This document shows, piece by piece, positions 1 through 11,732 of a stretch of DNA of 64,000 nucleotides. A program made the translations under genes and the position numbers. Numbering within the stretch: position 1 is the first letter of the stretch; each line of letters starts with the position of its first letter. A model generated the notes under the pieces. The model saw nothing but the letters and a program-made list of their open reading frames with translations. It did not search any database and was not told the origin of the DNA. The DNA is taken from the NCBI GenBank assembly GCA_003640385.1, contig RCAB01000284.1, forward strand, positions 18,160-82,159, read 5' to 3'. Source of the stretch: Setaria digitata. Taxonomy: Eukaryota > Nematoda > Chromadorea > Rhabditida > Setariidae.

Positions 1-108
1 TTTTTTTTTTGGGTAAAATTTGCTTAAATATCCTTCAACGATATACTGTTCACTACTTCCTTTTGTTTCATGAACAAAAAAGGAATAAAATTTGTTACAT
101 ATGCTTAC

Positions 109-352
109 CTGTTTCAGATTCCTTAATTATTTTACAAATTGGTGGATTGCCGGAACTAATGTCACGACAAAAAATTATAAATGGATCAATTAACACCAAC
201 AAAATAATTGAAAATATAGCACAAGCTGCATTGGGGCTGATTAGTACCATAGATAATGGTATGACCGCTGACGGAAACTGTAATTTTGACGTGCAATATA
301 TCTCAACGATTAAAATTTTCGCTTCGCCATAATTTGAAATGAAATTTTCCAT
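109..352 (-). CDS. First exon of an unidentified membrane protein (partial)
   Basis: An ATG at 352 opens an 81-codon exon that ends in a good donor (AACAG|GTAAGC, exon end 109, phase 1), so the gene continues leftward past position 1. The encoded N-terminus has a short polar stretch, then a long hydrophobic region (about residues 29-61, including the stretch SAVIPLSMVLISPNAAC) that could hold one or two membrane segments, followed by Cys- and Gly-containing polar residues. I do not recognise the family. The gene is divergent from the small gene at 635-1349, so the two may share the 280-bp spacer as promoter. The region left of 109 is intron. The ATG, the donor and the membrane character are visible; function is unknown. 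Confidence 0.5.
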
Positions 353-634
353 ACTACTGTGCCCCTCCTTCTAAACAATTTAAGCTACGTTAGCAAAGGA
401 GAAATAATCTAGTAATGCACTCCTGTAGGTAATTGAAGGTAACCGTATCAGTGCCAAGCAAATCCTATCCAAATCTTTTATTTACATTCCAATAAATGAA
501 TTTAACTGGCTTTACAATGTTAGTAAAGACTGGAAGTATCCAGTTTGCTTAGTGCAGATCTATTATTGTCATGAATTTAAAATGAGCAAAAGATACAAAA
601 GTAGAAATCGTTATCATCTAATTAGTGCCACTTG
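353..634. promoter_or_regulatory. Divergent intergenic spacer, possible shared promoter
   Basis: This 282-bp AT-rich spacer separates two divergent gene starts (352 on the minus strand, 635 on the plus strand). I see no strong core element. The promoter role is inferred only from the head-to-head layout. Confidence 0.3.
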
Positions 635-1349
635 ATGATGAATCTTCCAGGCATTATAATACTAATGAATATGATTGATCCAAATGAAGCACCAGGTTAC
701 GAAATGCTTGCCGCAAGAGGGAACCACGATGTGGACGTGTCTTCAGTGATTTCACGAATTAATTCGGTATGTTAACAAATAACATTTCACGTTTCAGTAC
801 CACGGTTACTGTTTAGTGATACAGGAAAAACCATCAACCGGTTTAATGCATAAATTTTTATGACGAATTCAGGTTTACGCATTAGCACAGAGTAAAAACT
901 TAAATGTTCGTACTGTTTCTATTTCAGAAACTTCGGAAGCTGATGATAAGCGAAGGACGGGAAAATCAACAAGTTGGGGTATTTGATTTGAACGCAGCCA
1001 CTGTTGACGCCACAAGAGGACTGAACACAAATGAACCTTTCACATATCGACAAGATAATATGACGTATGCTTTTCAATTTAATCTCTTTTAGATTACAGT
1101 TAAAGAGTGAATAGAATGAGGGTTCATCTATAGGAACTTTTAACTAAAGGAATTAGTGAATTGTATGTATATAAAGAAAGTCCTGGTCTTATTTGGTCTA
1201 ACTGCTAAACAGAATAATTTGCTAACAATTTTCATTTTTTCAGGTCCCTTAAGGCATTTGATTATGCCTATTACAATCAGTGGTATCCATCAACATTGGT
1301 ACATCATAAAATTGCTCGGAAACTAGTTAGATTTCTGGAAGATTTATGA
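635..1349 (+). CDS. Small three-exon protein of unknown function (about 124 aa)
   Basis: Exons 635-766, 928-1064 and 1244-1349 join in phase (132+137+106 nt) with donors TCG|GTATGT and AC|GTATGC and acceptors TTTCAG and TTTTTTCAG. Starts are possible at 635, 638 or 665; the ATG at 665 would give 114 aa. The product is polar and acidic-basic mixed, with the stretch GYEMLAARGNHDVDVSSVI near the N-terminus and a C-terminus with W-Y-P-S, a nearby His pair and an amphipathic end FLEDL. That end resembles the last helix of SGNH/GDSL-type hydrolases, but the catalytic GDS block is absent, so I do not assign that family. No signal peptide or membrane segment is clear. It is divergent from the partial gene at 109-352 and convergent with the SMIM15-like gene. 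Exon structure is well supported; identity is unknown. Confidence 0.6.
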
Positions 1350-1862
1350 AGAGTAAGAATGATTTTTCAAAGCAAACCACTTGCTAAAACATCCAGATAG
1401 ATGGGTAACATAGATAATTCGATAACGATTAGGATGATATTAGGTAATAATCAAAGCAATTTTATGATGTATTACGATCATTACCTTTACTTATGAAATT
1501 ACTATAAGCATATAAATCTGATCATATCTCGATACGAGATAAAATATAGATAGACGGCTTTTCTTCGGTAAAACCTTTGGAAAATTGGGCTCAGAAATTT
1601 TTGCGATTAGTCTAGGCGTTACGTGTTTGAGGGATGAAACAAACCTATTTTAAAAAAAAGAAAGCAAATTTCACGGCCAGAAAATGCTTCATAATTTATC
1701 CATCGCTTAGAAGCTAGTGACAATTAAATTATGAATCAAATGCCCATGTATAAACTGAAAATGTCACTCTCGATCTCAACTAATCGGTAGGTGGAAGAAT
1801 AAGAGAAAATCGAAGAACCACTAACTTCCGATATCTATAAATATAATGAATGTATCATTTAT
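1350..1862. other. Convergent intergenic region, nothing recognised
   Basis: This is the space between the stop of the small plus-strand gene and the stop of the SMIM15-like gene. It is AT-rich and must contain both 3' ends. I see no further coding exon, repeat or RNA gene. Confidence 0.5.
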
Positions 1863-1863
1863 T
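1858..1863 (-). promoter_or_regulatory. AATAAA polyadenylation signal overlapping the SMIM15-like stop codon
   Basis: On the minus strand the coding end reads GAA TGA ATAAA, so AATAAA begins with the last A of the TGA stop codon (1863-1865). If used, the 3' UTR would be only the usual cleavage distance downstream. The hexamer is visible; its use is inferred. Confidence 0.5.
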
Positions 1864-2232
1864 CATTCTTTCTTCTTACGTCGTAAACTGTTTTTCTGGT
1901 ACCTCTCACGTCTCCTTTCCTCCTAGAATTATGGGAAAACAAGTTGTACAGTATGCCTCCTCTACCAGCATTTCATTTCGACTAATCAATTTAAATCTTT
2001 CATTTTTTTTCCAGCTCATGATCAACCTCCAATACTTCACTGAAACATGAAAATATGAAATAAAGCTTACTTTAATTGCTTTACGAAGTTTCCAAGAAAG
2101 GACAATACTAAGTAGCAGGAACGGTGTGATACACAGGAAAAGGGTCATGAAAAATGAGCCAGGATTCTCGGCTGCCCATGATACTAAAGGAATTAAACGT
2201 TTCGACAATTGATTCCTCATATTATCGAACAT
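1863..2232 (-). CDS. SMIM15-like small integral membrane protein (73 aa)
   Basis: Two exons, 2071-2232 and 1863-1922, give 54+19 residues. The first carries the hallmark W-A-A-x-(N/D)-P near the N-terminus, one hydrophobic transmembrane segment and the block VLSWKLRKAIK; the second is a strongly charged tail of Glu, Arg and Lys. Human SMIM15 is 74 aa with the same order (WAAKDP, transmembrane helix, LSWKL, charged tail), so length and layout agree. The molecular role of SMIM15 is not established. The acceptor TTTTAG lies directly before the ATG, which suggests a spliced leader is joined to the start codon. The intron (1923-2070, 148 nt) uses GTAAGC and TTCTAG. Reading through the donor gives an unrelated 108-aa frame that I reject. 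It lies downstream of two co-directional RING-CH genes. Confidence 0.85.
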
Positions 2233-3392
2233 CTAAAATGAGCTAAATCTACAATAACTAGTGCAGTTAGACACTTCATATATTGAAAAACAATAATTTT
2301 GCAGTAACTGACACAGTTATTATGTAAAATATCCTTGTCCTAAAATACCCTCCAGACAATGTTCCAAAATATTCTCAGATCCTTTTCATAAATAATAGAA
2401 TCAACGAAAAAATCTGATGTCCACTGAGCTGGGACCGAAACACTTCATAATAAAAACAACTATTTAAATTAAATTATTTAACAGTATTTACTGCCGAGGT
2501 TTCCACACGAAGACCAACAATACACTCTCAGCAGATACAATGACATACATTTGCAACTGGAGATAAAAATATTAGGAATTATATCACAGTGTACTTGAAT
2601 TTTACAATACTACTTCAATTAACATAAAACAAAAGAACAGCAAAAAAGGCAAATAAGCGACTGAACCTATTTGTAAACGCAAACTGGATAACAGTTACTA
2701 ATTAACTTTTGCTTAACATCTTGTTAGATGTAGCGGATGAAAACAATTAATCTGATAAAGAGTAACCAGTTTGCACCTCCATGTAAGCAAAACGGATTTT
2801 AACGAGCAAAACAAAACAAACAGGAACAAAATCATTCCATCCTGAAGCAGTTTATATAAGGAATATATGTTAACCTCCGGGCACTGCACACTCCAGTTAG
2901 ACGTCCAGGTTAAGAAGCACAAATCGCATACTTAGTTATTAATTACAAATAATTATTCTCAATACTCCTATTGCTCCATGCACTACTGATTACGCATCTC
3001 ATCAATTAGATTCTTTTTATCCAATTATAAATCTGAGAACGACACTTTTCAACATTTCCCTACCTGTCTTACTTTCAATTGTCGCTTTCCATCTTCCATT
3101 TTCTTCCAAATTCCCATCAACACCAAATTAATTAACGACATTTAATATAACCCATTAACTTACCTTGTGCAGAATATTTGATTTCTCTTCAATCTATTAC
3201 TTTCCTTCAAAATTTTTAAAATCTCAAATGCTAATAAAAATTTAAATTCAAACATTAAGTTGCAGATAGTGCACAGAGAAAACACAAACTAGTACAATTT
3301 CTACTGACCACCACCAGATTTAAAAAATTCTTCTTTATAAAAAAAAAGAAAAAAAAAAGTGAAACGAACAATAAATTGGTCCATCAAACAAA
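2233..3392. other. Intergenic, no gene recognised
   Basis: This 1.16-kb AT-rich spacer lies between the second RING-CH gene and the SMIM15-like gene, which read in the same direction. A polypyrimidine tract and AG directly before the SMIM15-like ATG suggest trans-splicing. I see no coding exon. Confidence 0.45.
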
Positions 3393-4545
3393 TTAAACAG
3401 CATCAATAATGACGAAACTGAAAAAGGAAGATGCAACGGTGGAGAAAGCTCGGACATAGAAGCCAAATCGATGAAAAATGTATGATGTTCGAAGAATCCT
3501 GACCACCACTGAGGTAGGTCTATTTACAGTATGAATAAATTTCATTCGGTATAAAATGAAAGCATCCAATAGCAACTCCAACAGATCAATAACTGAGAGA
3601 TGCAAATCGGGGAAACACCATTCTTTCCAAGGCTTGAAAAGCAACACTTTCTTGTACCTGAATCTGTAATAAGATTTACATAAATTTTGGGAAAAAAATC
3701 CACTGAGGTAGCCTCCAAATATTACTACACAAAATATGTTCATAGAATAACATTTGATATTACTATTGGTAAGTTAACGTAATAAAAGTTGTTAGAGGAA
3801 TTTCAATCTAACAGAGATTAGTAATTACTGAAATGTCGGTTAAATTACCTGCTCATTCTCACCTAAACTCAAGAGAAGCCAGAAGCCATTTATTTTTTGC
3901 TAGGACATAAACAATTCTTCCTACACTTTCTATTTTTCTGGCGCTGTATTTCCATACACCGCAGATACTTATTCTGTACTGAATAAAATACCCGATACTT
4001 CGGACGACACCTGAAATTTAGCTTACTTGCATATCTGACATTGCATTCTGTTCTTTCCTGAAGCCTTTCGTAGCCAAGAATTAAAACATTGCTTATGAAC
4101 CCATAACATTGAGCCGGAACACTTGCAAGGTCGAAGCCACTCAATATCACCAGATCCTTCTACATAACAAAATCTGCAAATCTATAAAAAAGAACATACC
4201 ATCAGTGAGGTTAAAATCTACTGACTCCTCTCTTCTTGTTAACAATAAAATGGCATGAATTAATTATTTAATCATGAATATACCTTCACGTGTGCCCTTG
4301 AATGTCCATCCGCACCATTGGATTCATCAAGGAACGATTCGCATATTTCTCTCTTATAGTCTTCTATGCTTTCAAGATGCATAGTCACTTTTTCGAACCA
4401 CTGTCAATCCCGAAACTGCAGCAGTTATGAGCGATAAGTTAAGATGTTTAATAGAAATCAAAAAAAAAAAAAACAATTTTAGCGAATTTACAGAGTAAGG
4501 GGAAAAGCTTTCATCCCCATCAAGCTTAAAATTATAAAATCTCAT
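3393..4545 (-). CDS. RING-CH (MARCH-type) membrane E3 ubiquitin ligase, copy B (about 235 aa)
   Basis: Exons 4492-4545, 4284-4400, 4027-4181, 3863-3973 and 3393-3663 join in phase (708 nt). Exon 3 holds a complete C4HC3 RING-CH finger: ICRFC, then CKC, WVHKQC and CQIC (ligands Cys59, 62, 76, 78, His86, Cys89, 105, 108). RING-CH proteins recruit E2 enzymes and ubiquitinate membrane proteins. The C-terminal exon encodes two or three hydrophobic segments, as in membrane-bound MARCH proteins. It is closely related to the neighbour at 5587-6650: same phase-0 intron before ICR, same phase-2 intron after the last Cys pair, similar LKPYK/FKPWK block and similar end (IIDAV versus VLDAL). The start of exon 4 is the least certain boundary. 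Family is secure; the subgroup and targets are not known. Confidence 0.8.
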
Positions 4546-5586
4546 ATGGATCAAAAAAAAAAAAAAAATAAAAAATGTACAAAAGATTCATCATATCTTA
4601 TCAATTCTAATCTGAAACACTGTGAAAAGCATGAATGATACATCACACGGAAAAATAATCCACTTATTGAAATAACTACATCTGACTTGGTAATTTATTG
4701 AAAGGAGATCGGAAAGGCAGCAAATACGGTAGGTGTAATAAACAAATTCATTGATGTAGTAGAAAAATACAACGATACATTTCAAGAGCTTTTGGGATTT
4801 AAAAACAAGATTATAACTGTCTTCTCATTTTCTAGAATATGTTAGATAAATGAAAATCAGAAGCCGAAAATTTACATATTATGAGAATAAACTTGCTGTG
4901 TATTCTACGTTATATTAAAAATAAATAGTTTGTATCTTTAATCTAACTATAAAATGAGTAATTCAACGAATCAAACCAATTACTGGGCGGTAAGAATGTT
5001 ACAAAAAAGTTATCAAATAAAGTGAAATTCTGAACTATTTGCGTGATTTACTTTTTTTTTTTTTGAAAAATTTTAATCCTTTTGACTTGTAAAAAGGAAT
5101 GAACCTTTTAACGAGATCATTCACTTTTTAAGACATGAGAAAATTTCAAAAAGAAAAAAAAAATGAAGAGAAGTAAAGCGAGGTTGGTGAAACACTAACA
5201 CCGTCCAGTAAATAAAGTATACCTATCCATTGTACTTCTGCAGTGGATGTGGATAATACCACGATGCTTTTCTATGCGTTTAATATATCAAATATTGACA
5301 AACAAAACCTATTTTAAAGGGGAATTGTATCTTTTTAAAGTAAGCATTCGAAAGACTTCAAAAAACAATAACAAAGCTTGAAAGATAATTCAACAATAAT
5401 AACAGTAATTGAGAAAAGAACAACTCGATAAGTGAGGATGTAAGAGTACAAAAAATTTACAAAAATGTTCTTTAATTCACATTTTCACTGTCTCCACTAA
5501 TCTTCACACTACATTTCAATAACAACAAAAATTTTCTGTTCTACACCCTTATATCCTAAATCTGCTGACGATCGATGCCAACGTGC
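4546..5586. other. Spacer between the two RING-CH genes
   Basis: About 1.04 kb of AT-rich sequence with several short homopolymer runs. Both flanking genes read leftward. No exon could be supported here. Confidence 0.45.
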
Positions 5587-6650
5587 TTACAAAGCATCCA
5601 ACACTGTCGAAGAGCATATAGATGTGGCAATATCATATGCAATATTCGAATAAAAATTTAATCTCATTCTACTGAGAACGACAAGCTTCCAAAGCAAAAC
5701 ATAACTGGCATAGAGAAAGAATGTAACCCTATTATCTAAACAACGTGGGAAATAGCGATAGAGTCGATACGTAAGAGTTAGATCGAAATATATTCCGAAT
5801 AGATCAGCTATCCGCAAATGAAACTGCGGCCAGTGCCAACATTTATAAGGCTTTAGCCTCCATTGGCGTCGATACACATAACTGAAAATAATATATTATT
5901 TATATCTATTTAATCATGAACAGAAAAAAATAATCTTATAAGGAAAACAAGCGAAAAGTTAATATTGCCTAATATTTCTTAATATAAGATTTCGTACCGA
6001 CGTGGTTACCCATATGACACACCTTTAAAGTAACCCAAAATATCTAGAGTTGAGAATTCTAAATTCTCAAGAACAGAATGCACTGCATGATATAAACTTC
6101 TCTATTGATCATCATATTTTCCACTAATACAAATTACAGAAAAATATCACTTGAGATGAGAACTAGGATTAAAGTTTACTTGCATATAGCGCAACTATAT
6201 TTCATAGTAGCAGGAGCGAGGGAAAGCCACTGCATGAAGCAACTCGTATGGACCCATTTCATCGTACCGATACATTTACATGGTGCCAACCATTCACCAG
6301 TATCATCATCTGACAAGCAATAGCGACAAATCTGAAAGTCAGCTTAACTCCCTGTCGAAGGGATTTCGTCGAATCTTTACTTACAATATTACTGTATTAG
6401 TATTATGGAGAAGTTCAAATTTTGAAACGCGTACCTTGGAACGATCAGCTCTGATGTGCTCAGTGGATGCATGCTGAGATGGAAGTGGTAACAGTGCCAC
6501 ATCAATTTCCATACTCGACAAATATGAAACTTTACTGTTACTGTCAAATCTAGTTGCTGACACTGTGGCAATCATTTCTTCATCCATACTGCTACAGAAT
6601 GCTGCAAAACTTCCAGTCAGCGCAAAATATAAGCCAAAAATCCTCGACAT
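5587..6650 (-). CDS. RING-CH (MARCH-type) membrane E3 ubiquitin ligase, copy A (about 220 aa)
   Basis: Exons 6435-6650, 6180-6331 and 5587-5881 join in phase (663 nt). The 72-residue N-terminal region is followed by a full C4HC3 finger: ICRYC, CKC, WVHTSC, CAIC (Cys74, 77, 90, 92, His100, Cys103, 119, 122). The C-terminal exon has hydrophobic segments (for example FFLYASYVLLWKLVVLS) and ends at VLDAL. The start at 6650 gives a hydrophobic N-terminus; ATG 6587 (MDEEM) is a plausible alternative. The second intron (5882-6179, 298 nt) occupies the position where copy B has an extra exon, and I could not find an open equivalent here, so either that exon is lost or I missed it. An open frame continues upstream to about 6968 but lacks support and is probably leader or promoter sequence. 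Confidence 0.8.
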
Positions 6651-8582
6651 TTTAATTTCCTCCCATCTTGACACTTTGACCTTAATCTCCTTGACCGGAC
6701 CCCGCCGTCTAGAGAAACACTTCCACCACAACACTTCAAGACTGTCATCCGCAATCACTGCCAAGCCGCCAAATACCAAGTCTCTTTGCCAGAAAGGTCC
6801 ATAAGGCGTGCATGGTAAACAGCGGTGCATTTCGAGATGTTTTCCGAAGTGTCCTTCGCGGGTGTACGGTCTATGTGGGACGTGGAAGGGATTCTGGGAT
6901 GAGCCGAGGAAGCCTCCGCCACACCACATATGGAAAAACGCAGAAATGGTGCACTCGTACTCTGACAACCTGAGGTGGCTAGAATTACTAGTTCACAGTA
7001 CCCCACTGTGTAGCATAATACGTGTTTGGGGTAGAGATAAATCCGAATATTTATTGAAATCCAACTGTACTTCGAAATTGTGATCAAAGAAATGTGACAG
7101 TATTACGGAATGAACCGGAATGTAAGAACAAAACCTTAGGTTACATTGATTTGATATCCAGATACAGTCAGGTCCGGGAAGATAGAGCTTGGAGTGGTTC
7201 AAAGTAAAATCATTTCTGTAGACTTCAGTCGAAAATTGCGACAAAAAATGCAATGAGGAATAACAACAGAATCATAGTTTCCATGGGATGTCGCTGGAAC
7301 CATTGAATGAAATGATTTAAATTCTTGACCGTTCCCTCCCGAGTGTAGTGCATTCTGTCCGGTTCCCTAAAACGAGTTATATCCTTCTGTCGCCTACTAA
7401 TTAATGATAAGTTCCCTTGACGGATTTTCCTAAAGTACCTTGTCAGGAAGACGTGGAAGTGCTTCGGTGAGCTGTTATGTCATGTAAGGGGAAAACATCG
7501 GGTGACATTTTCGTAAGTCATGTTTCCGCCAGCAGGTACTGTGTATAGAATGCGGAAAAAGAGAAGGAAGTAGGGAAAATATGTAATATTTGTGTTATCA
7601 CTGCTTAAATTATCAGTGCCTACTTGCATTTCAACAGCTCTACATACTGTGCATAACTAAGCCATGTGGTTTTTAGAAAGAAATAAGATGTTTGAATGCT
7701 GAATGAAGAAGAGTCCTAAATTAATTACTCAATAATCTTTTCACTTGAAAGAAAAAAAAAACGGAAAGCAATAAACTTACGGAGGAATTTTTTCCTTACA
7801 AGAAGTTAACGCTTTATCGGATACGACTACTTCTTCTTTTCTTTCAAATGTGAATTTCATTAAAGGTACTTGATCATTTGCTACGTCTCCTTCTGAATGC
7901 ATCCGCGCTATAATTCAGTAACTTCGTCTTTCTAAATTGACAAGTTTTAAGGAATAAATCAATATCGCTCAATAATAATATCAAATCAATTACATTAAGC
8001 GATATATATAATTTTAGAGTTAGTTAGGATGAAGGAGACACATTGGAAATAATTCCGATCTTTTCTCACTTATTCGACCAATAAAATCTAACTTTGTCAT
8101 GTGAAATGGTGTGTCATCGAAGGCAATATCACTAAGTTTAAATAAATCAGAAAAGAAGTAGATTTTTCTGCAAATTAAACTTTCTTTGCTTACAAGACGT
8201 TGACAAATTGTGAAGGCAAAGATTTCTTCAATACTCATAAGTATGAACTGAGACAAGAAAAGTTAGAAAACTGATTTCTGAAAACATTGTCAAAGATCAT
8301 TCTACTGATTCTAAGGTTTTGAGCAAGTGTACATTTATCCAAGTGTGCACACTTAGTTCTCATTATACCTATCAGTTTGGTTATCACCGTCTGGGTGTTG
8401 TCGATTTCTTTCTCCACGAAGTTTGTAATAAGTATCAATTTTGGAGTTTTCATATCTTCCGTTTCTGTATTCGATGGTCGTCGCCACGTCAGAAAACAGC
8501 GTTGTTCCGCACGTGGTGGAATGCAACCACTTCCAGCTGGGGCAGCCTGTAGCAGGGCAATCACACTTCGCAAACTTTTGTC

Positions 8583-8603
8583 GTGATAAAGCCGCTTTAT
8601 CAC
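8583..8603. repeat. Perfect 10-bp inverted repeat containing paired TGATAA sites
   Basis: The arms gtgataaagc (8583-8592) and gctttatcac (8594-8603) are exact reverse complements with a one-base spacer. Each arm contains TGATAA, the core bound by GATA factors such as nematode ELT-2. It could be a paired GATA site or a small hairpin; nothing else nearby favours either. Confidence 0.45.
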
Positions 8604-8689
8604 TCACATAGATAATATAGAGCGATGCTTGGGAATGAAACGACAGTGACACTGCAGTAAGCTAGACAATAAAATGCTATAACACTAAC

Positions 8690-8870
8690 ACAGTACTGGA
8701 GCACTAGAATGGTAGTGATATTACTGTAGTGTTGAAGGAAGCGATATTACTGCCCCGGTGGAGAAAGAAGGGATGGACTGATAGTACCGTAATTGTGGAA
8801 GGATACTGTTACAACGAAGGGTAAAATGAGAATGACAGTACGGTAATGCTGGAGGATGTATCGGAGCGAA
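8690..8870. repeat. Degenerate short tandem repeats
   Basis: Variants of gatattactgtagtg and gacagtacggtaatgctgga recur about every 30-60 bases in this stretch. Units are too diverged to define a period by eye, so this is a weak minisatellite call. Confidence 0.3.
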
Positions 8871-11732
8871 GTTTGAATAGAAGAGGTACATCGGCGTCGT
8901 TACACAACTGTATTTCTGTTAGTGCCATGTCCCGTCGTTTTTTCATCGGAGCAAAATAAATCGCTACCGTTCTACAAGCTCAGTTTGTGGTTAAAGCGAG
9001 GGAATGGATGGAGTGAGATTTTTCGTATTATATAATTAATTCAATTTAAACAACTAAAATGAAATTATCGTCAATTAAAATATTATCGATATGATTATAA
9101 TTGAAATGACAAATAAGCTCCACACCTGTTTGTGATCATCAATAATTACCTGATTATTAATACCACATCAATGTGGTAACAAAACCAACACATGAAAAGG
9201 AATAATTTACTCAATATTAATAAGAAATTGACGATCTACTTAAAAGAATCATACTGGTTTGGCTTTTGCCTTTGAGATTTGATAACGTAACTTGTTGTCA
9301 ATGGCACATGTGACATTTGTGTTTCATCCAAATTTAGATCTTTATTTGTTGAACTCACTGCTGTGTTACTGAAAATACTTGAGAATCAAAAGAATTTATT
9401 TTAACCGCCAATCATTTTCCCAATATTTCTCTCAAATTAAGTGAATGATCCGTTCTTGATGACGTTTCTTCAGTTAAATATTTGTATTTAAAAGCATTTT
9501 AGAGCTGAATCGACAATAAGTTAAGGTTTGACAACTTTTAAACACAGTTCATCTGCTAGATACAGTAGCATAATCTCATTATCACCAATCAGTTCTATCC
9601 TTTGTACATATGTTCGTTACAGCAATTTCTGAGAATCATAATTGTATCAAGATACGAAGATTACAGTTTGCTCTTCATAATCCTGGAAACAGACATGCTT
9701 GTTGATCGATCTGAACCTATCGATCCTTCCCACATGACTTCCTGGAATTTCTTGGTCAACAACCGACAATTCTATAAAATGATTGGATAGTACAATGAAC
9801 AACTGTTCCAATTTATCCGTAATCTTAATTCTAAAACAGTGGCTAATTTACATTAAAATTTTGACATTCCACTTCCAATATTTCTTGTTAAATTTCAATG
9901 TTACTGCTGACCGGTTTCACTGTTTTCATGCATCGCTGTTTGGAGCTAAAAAGTATAAGTTTTTATCCCATCATCAAACAATTTTCAAATTCAAAAACAA
10001 AAAGCGGGAGAGGAAGTGAAATATAAAAAGCAGATTTTGAATAAAGAATTAATTGATAGTCAGCATAAAAACAAAGCAATCACCTTGCAATGTTCCTTAT
10101 CACGTCTTTTCCAATCCTTCACACTCACTGAAATAAAAAATAATCTGAAATAAAAGAAATAATTAATATCTACTAAAAATTATTCAATCGAAATTTAATA
10201 ATCATGCGTCTTTTATAAAGAATGAAATAGTATGTAAGAAAACAAGTCCAAAAACTTGGGCATTCAAAAAATTTGGAGAAGAGCCTTTAAATGTCTAGAT
10301 AAACAGAAAGCCAAGGAAAAGTCCAAGCATTTAAAAAACAATTCCATTTTAGTTTGTGAACTATGCTTAAGCCTCAGGCTGATAATCATTATCAATCACT
10401 CATGATAAGATGATAGGGTCACGAAAATGCCTTACAACACCACTTATATCAATGTTTTCTTAACTTCAATCATACTGAGCTTTATTGTGACTTAAGTTCA
10501 CAAAAAAAAATATATACCTAACATAAAGAATTGACTATATAGCTGAAATCAAAATTCTTCGAATATTATTTACCTTTCCATGTATTATCACTGATCTGTG
10601 ACTTACTGATAATTTTCTTACTGATAATTATTTTCTTTATCGCTTCATGTGTTATCAATTTAGATGAAAATAGTGAGATGATAAATAACATTTCTCTGCG
10701 TCAAAAGCAAACGGCTTTTCCCTATGCAAAAATAATAAACTTATTTTTTTTCGGAGCTACTGAAAATAAACCCATCAGTAAATTTTGCTTCTTCTGAAAG
10801 ATAAACAAGAAAAAACAAAATTTCAATATATAAAAAAGAACTTTTGTTCTTTTCTTTGAAAAAATACATTCAAATATATAAACAAAAAATTATAATGCAT
10901 CAAATAGCGGGCAGTAAACACTTGCCAGGTATTTGAAAATTTTCTAAAAAATTGGGAATTGAGTGTTGAGAGGCAAAGTTCATTTTTAAATAAGTCGACA
11001 TGATCCACCTTATAAGCAATCTAATCGATTGATGGTATGCAAGGAACGGTAATGGGTTGACCTCACATAATGCGCTGTTCTGGACTCAACAACAGTCTGT
11101 TGAGGTCAGCGGTCACCTGACGATCTCCTTTCACATCGTCCTTTTAGTTGCATTTCCATTACAACCATATAAATTTATTTGTTCACCTCTTAACATTTGC
11201 CCCGTACGTGTTAAATCAACAAAAATTAGTACTAACTGTTATCAGTAAAGAAAGTTAGCTAATTGTTATCATTGGCAAAAGTATTTATGATGTTGAGAAA
11301 ACATTTTTTTCCTCAATTTTCCTATGTTCATTAATCAGACATCCAAGGAATTATTCAGAGCTAATGATCGGTTATCCACTTTCCTTTTCCTTTTCGTCCT
11401 AAATCGTTACTGAATTATTTATGAAATTTCTACTACTCTTCTCCTATAGATATGAATAAAAAAAAGAATTTTTGTTCCTGAATCAAGTAATGAGTTTAGA
11501 AGTACCGTATCTGGCATATAATTCTCAATTATCTGCACAGCCTTACAGTTGTTCCGGTGTATGTGACTGTATTATTTTACCACTAACTCATAACTTCCCA
11601 TCGCAGCGTACAAGTGAACAGAACATTTATTTAGTTTTAACCAAGTCCAGAATATGCTTTCAGCTAACCGCTTAAGAAAATCTAAAAGTGTCTACGAATT
11701 TACCAAGCAAAAGCAGCCAAATCACATTTGAA

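Larger units (their letters stand above)
6651..11732. other. 5-kb region without a supportable gene
   Basis: This stretch lies between the divergent start of RING-CH copy A and the first exon of the eIF4G gene, and must hold both promoters. It is mostly AT-rich; 6700-8900 is less so and has several overlapping frames of 80-120 codons with no splice-consistent or family support. A possible spliced-leader or intron acceptor (GCTTTCAG, 11656-11663) precedes the eIF4G start. A palindrome and a degenerate repeat are listed separately. Confidence 0.45.

Noticed and set aside
1906..2232. Continuous 108-codon minus-strand frame through the SMIM15-like exon
   Set aside because: Sequence after the GTAAGC donor does not resemble SMIM15, while the exon at 1863-1922 supplies the expected charged tail and correct total length.
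6651..6968. N-terminal extension of RING-CH copy A upstream of 6650
   Set aside because: The frame is open but has no family similarity and runs opposite other open frames; the ATG at 6650 or 6587 suffices.
8583..8603. Histone mRNA 3' stem-loop
   Set aside because: The loop and stem sequence do not fit the GGCYYUUUUCARRGCC pattern and no histone gene is nearby.
8235..8652. Overlapping 99- and 122-codon minus-strand frames, one with several Cys
   Set aside because: No signal peptide, splice context or recognisable family; frames overlap each other and plus-strand frames.
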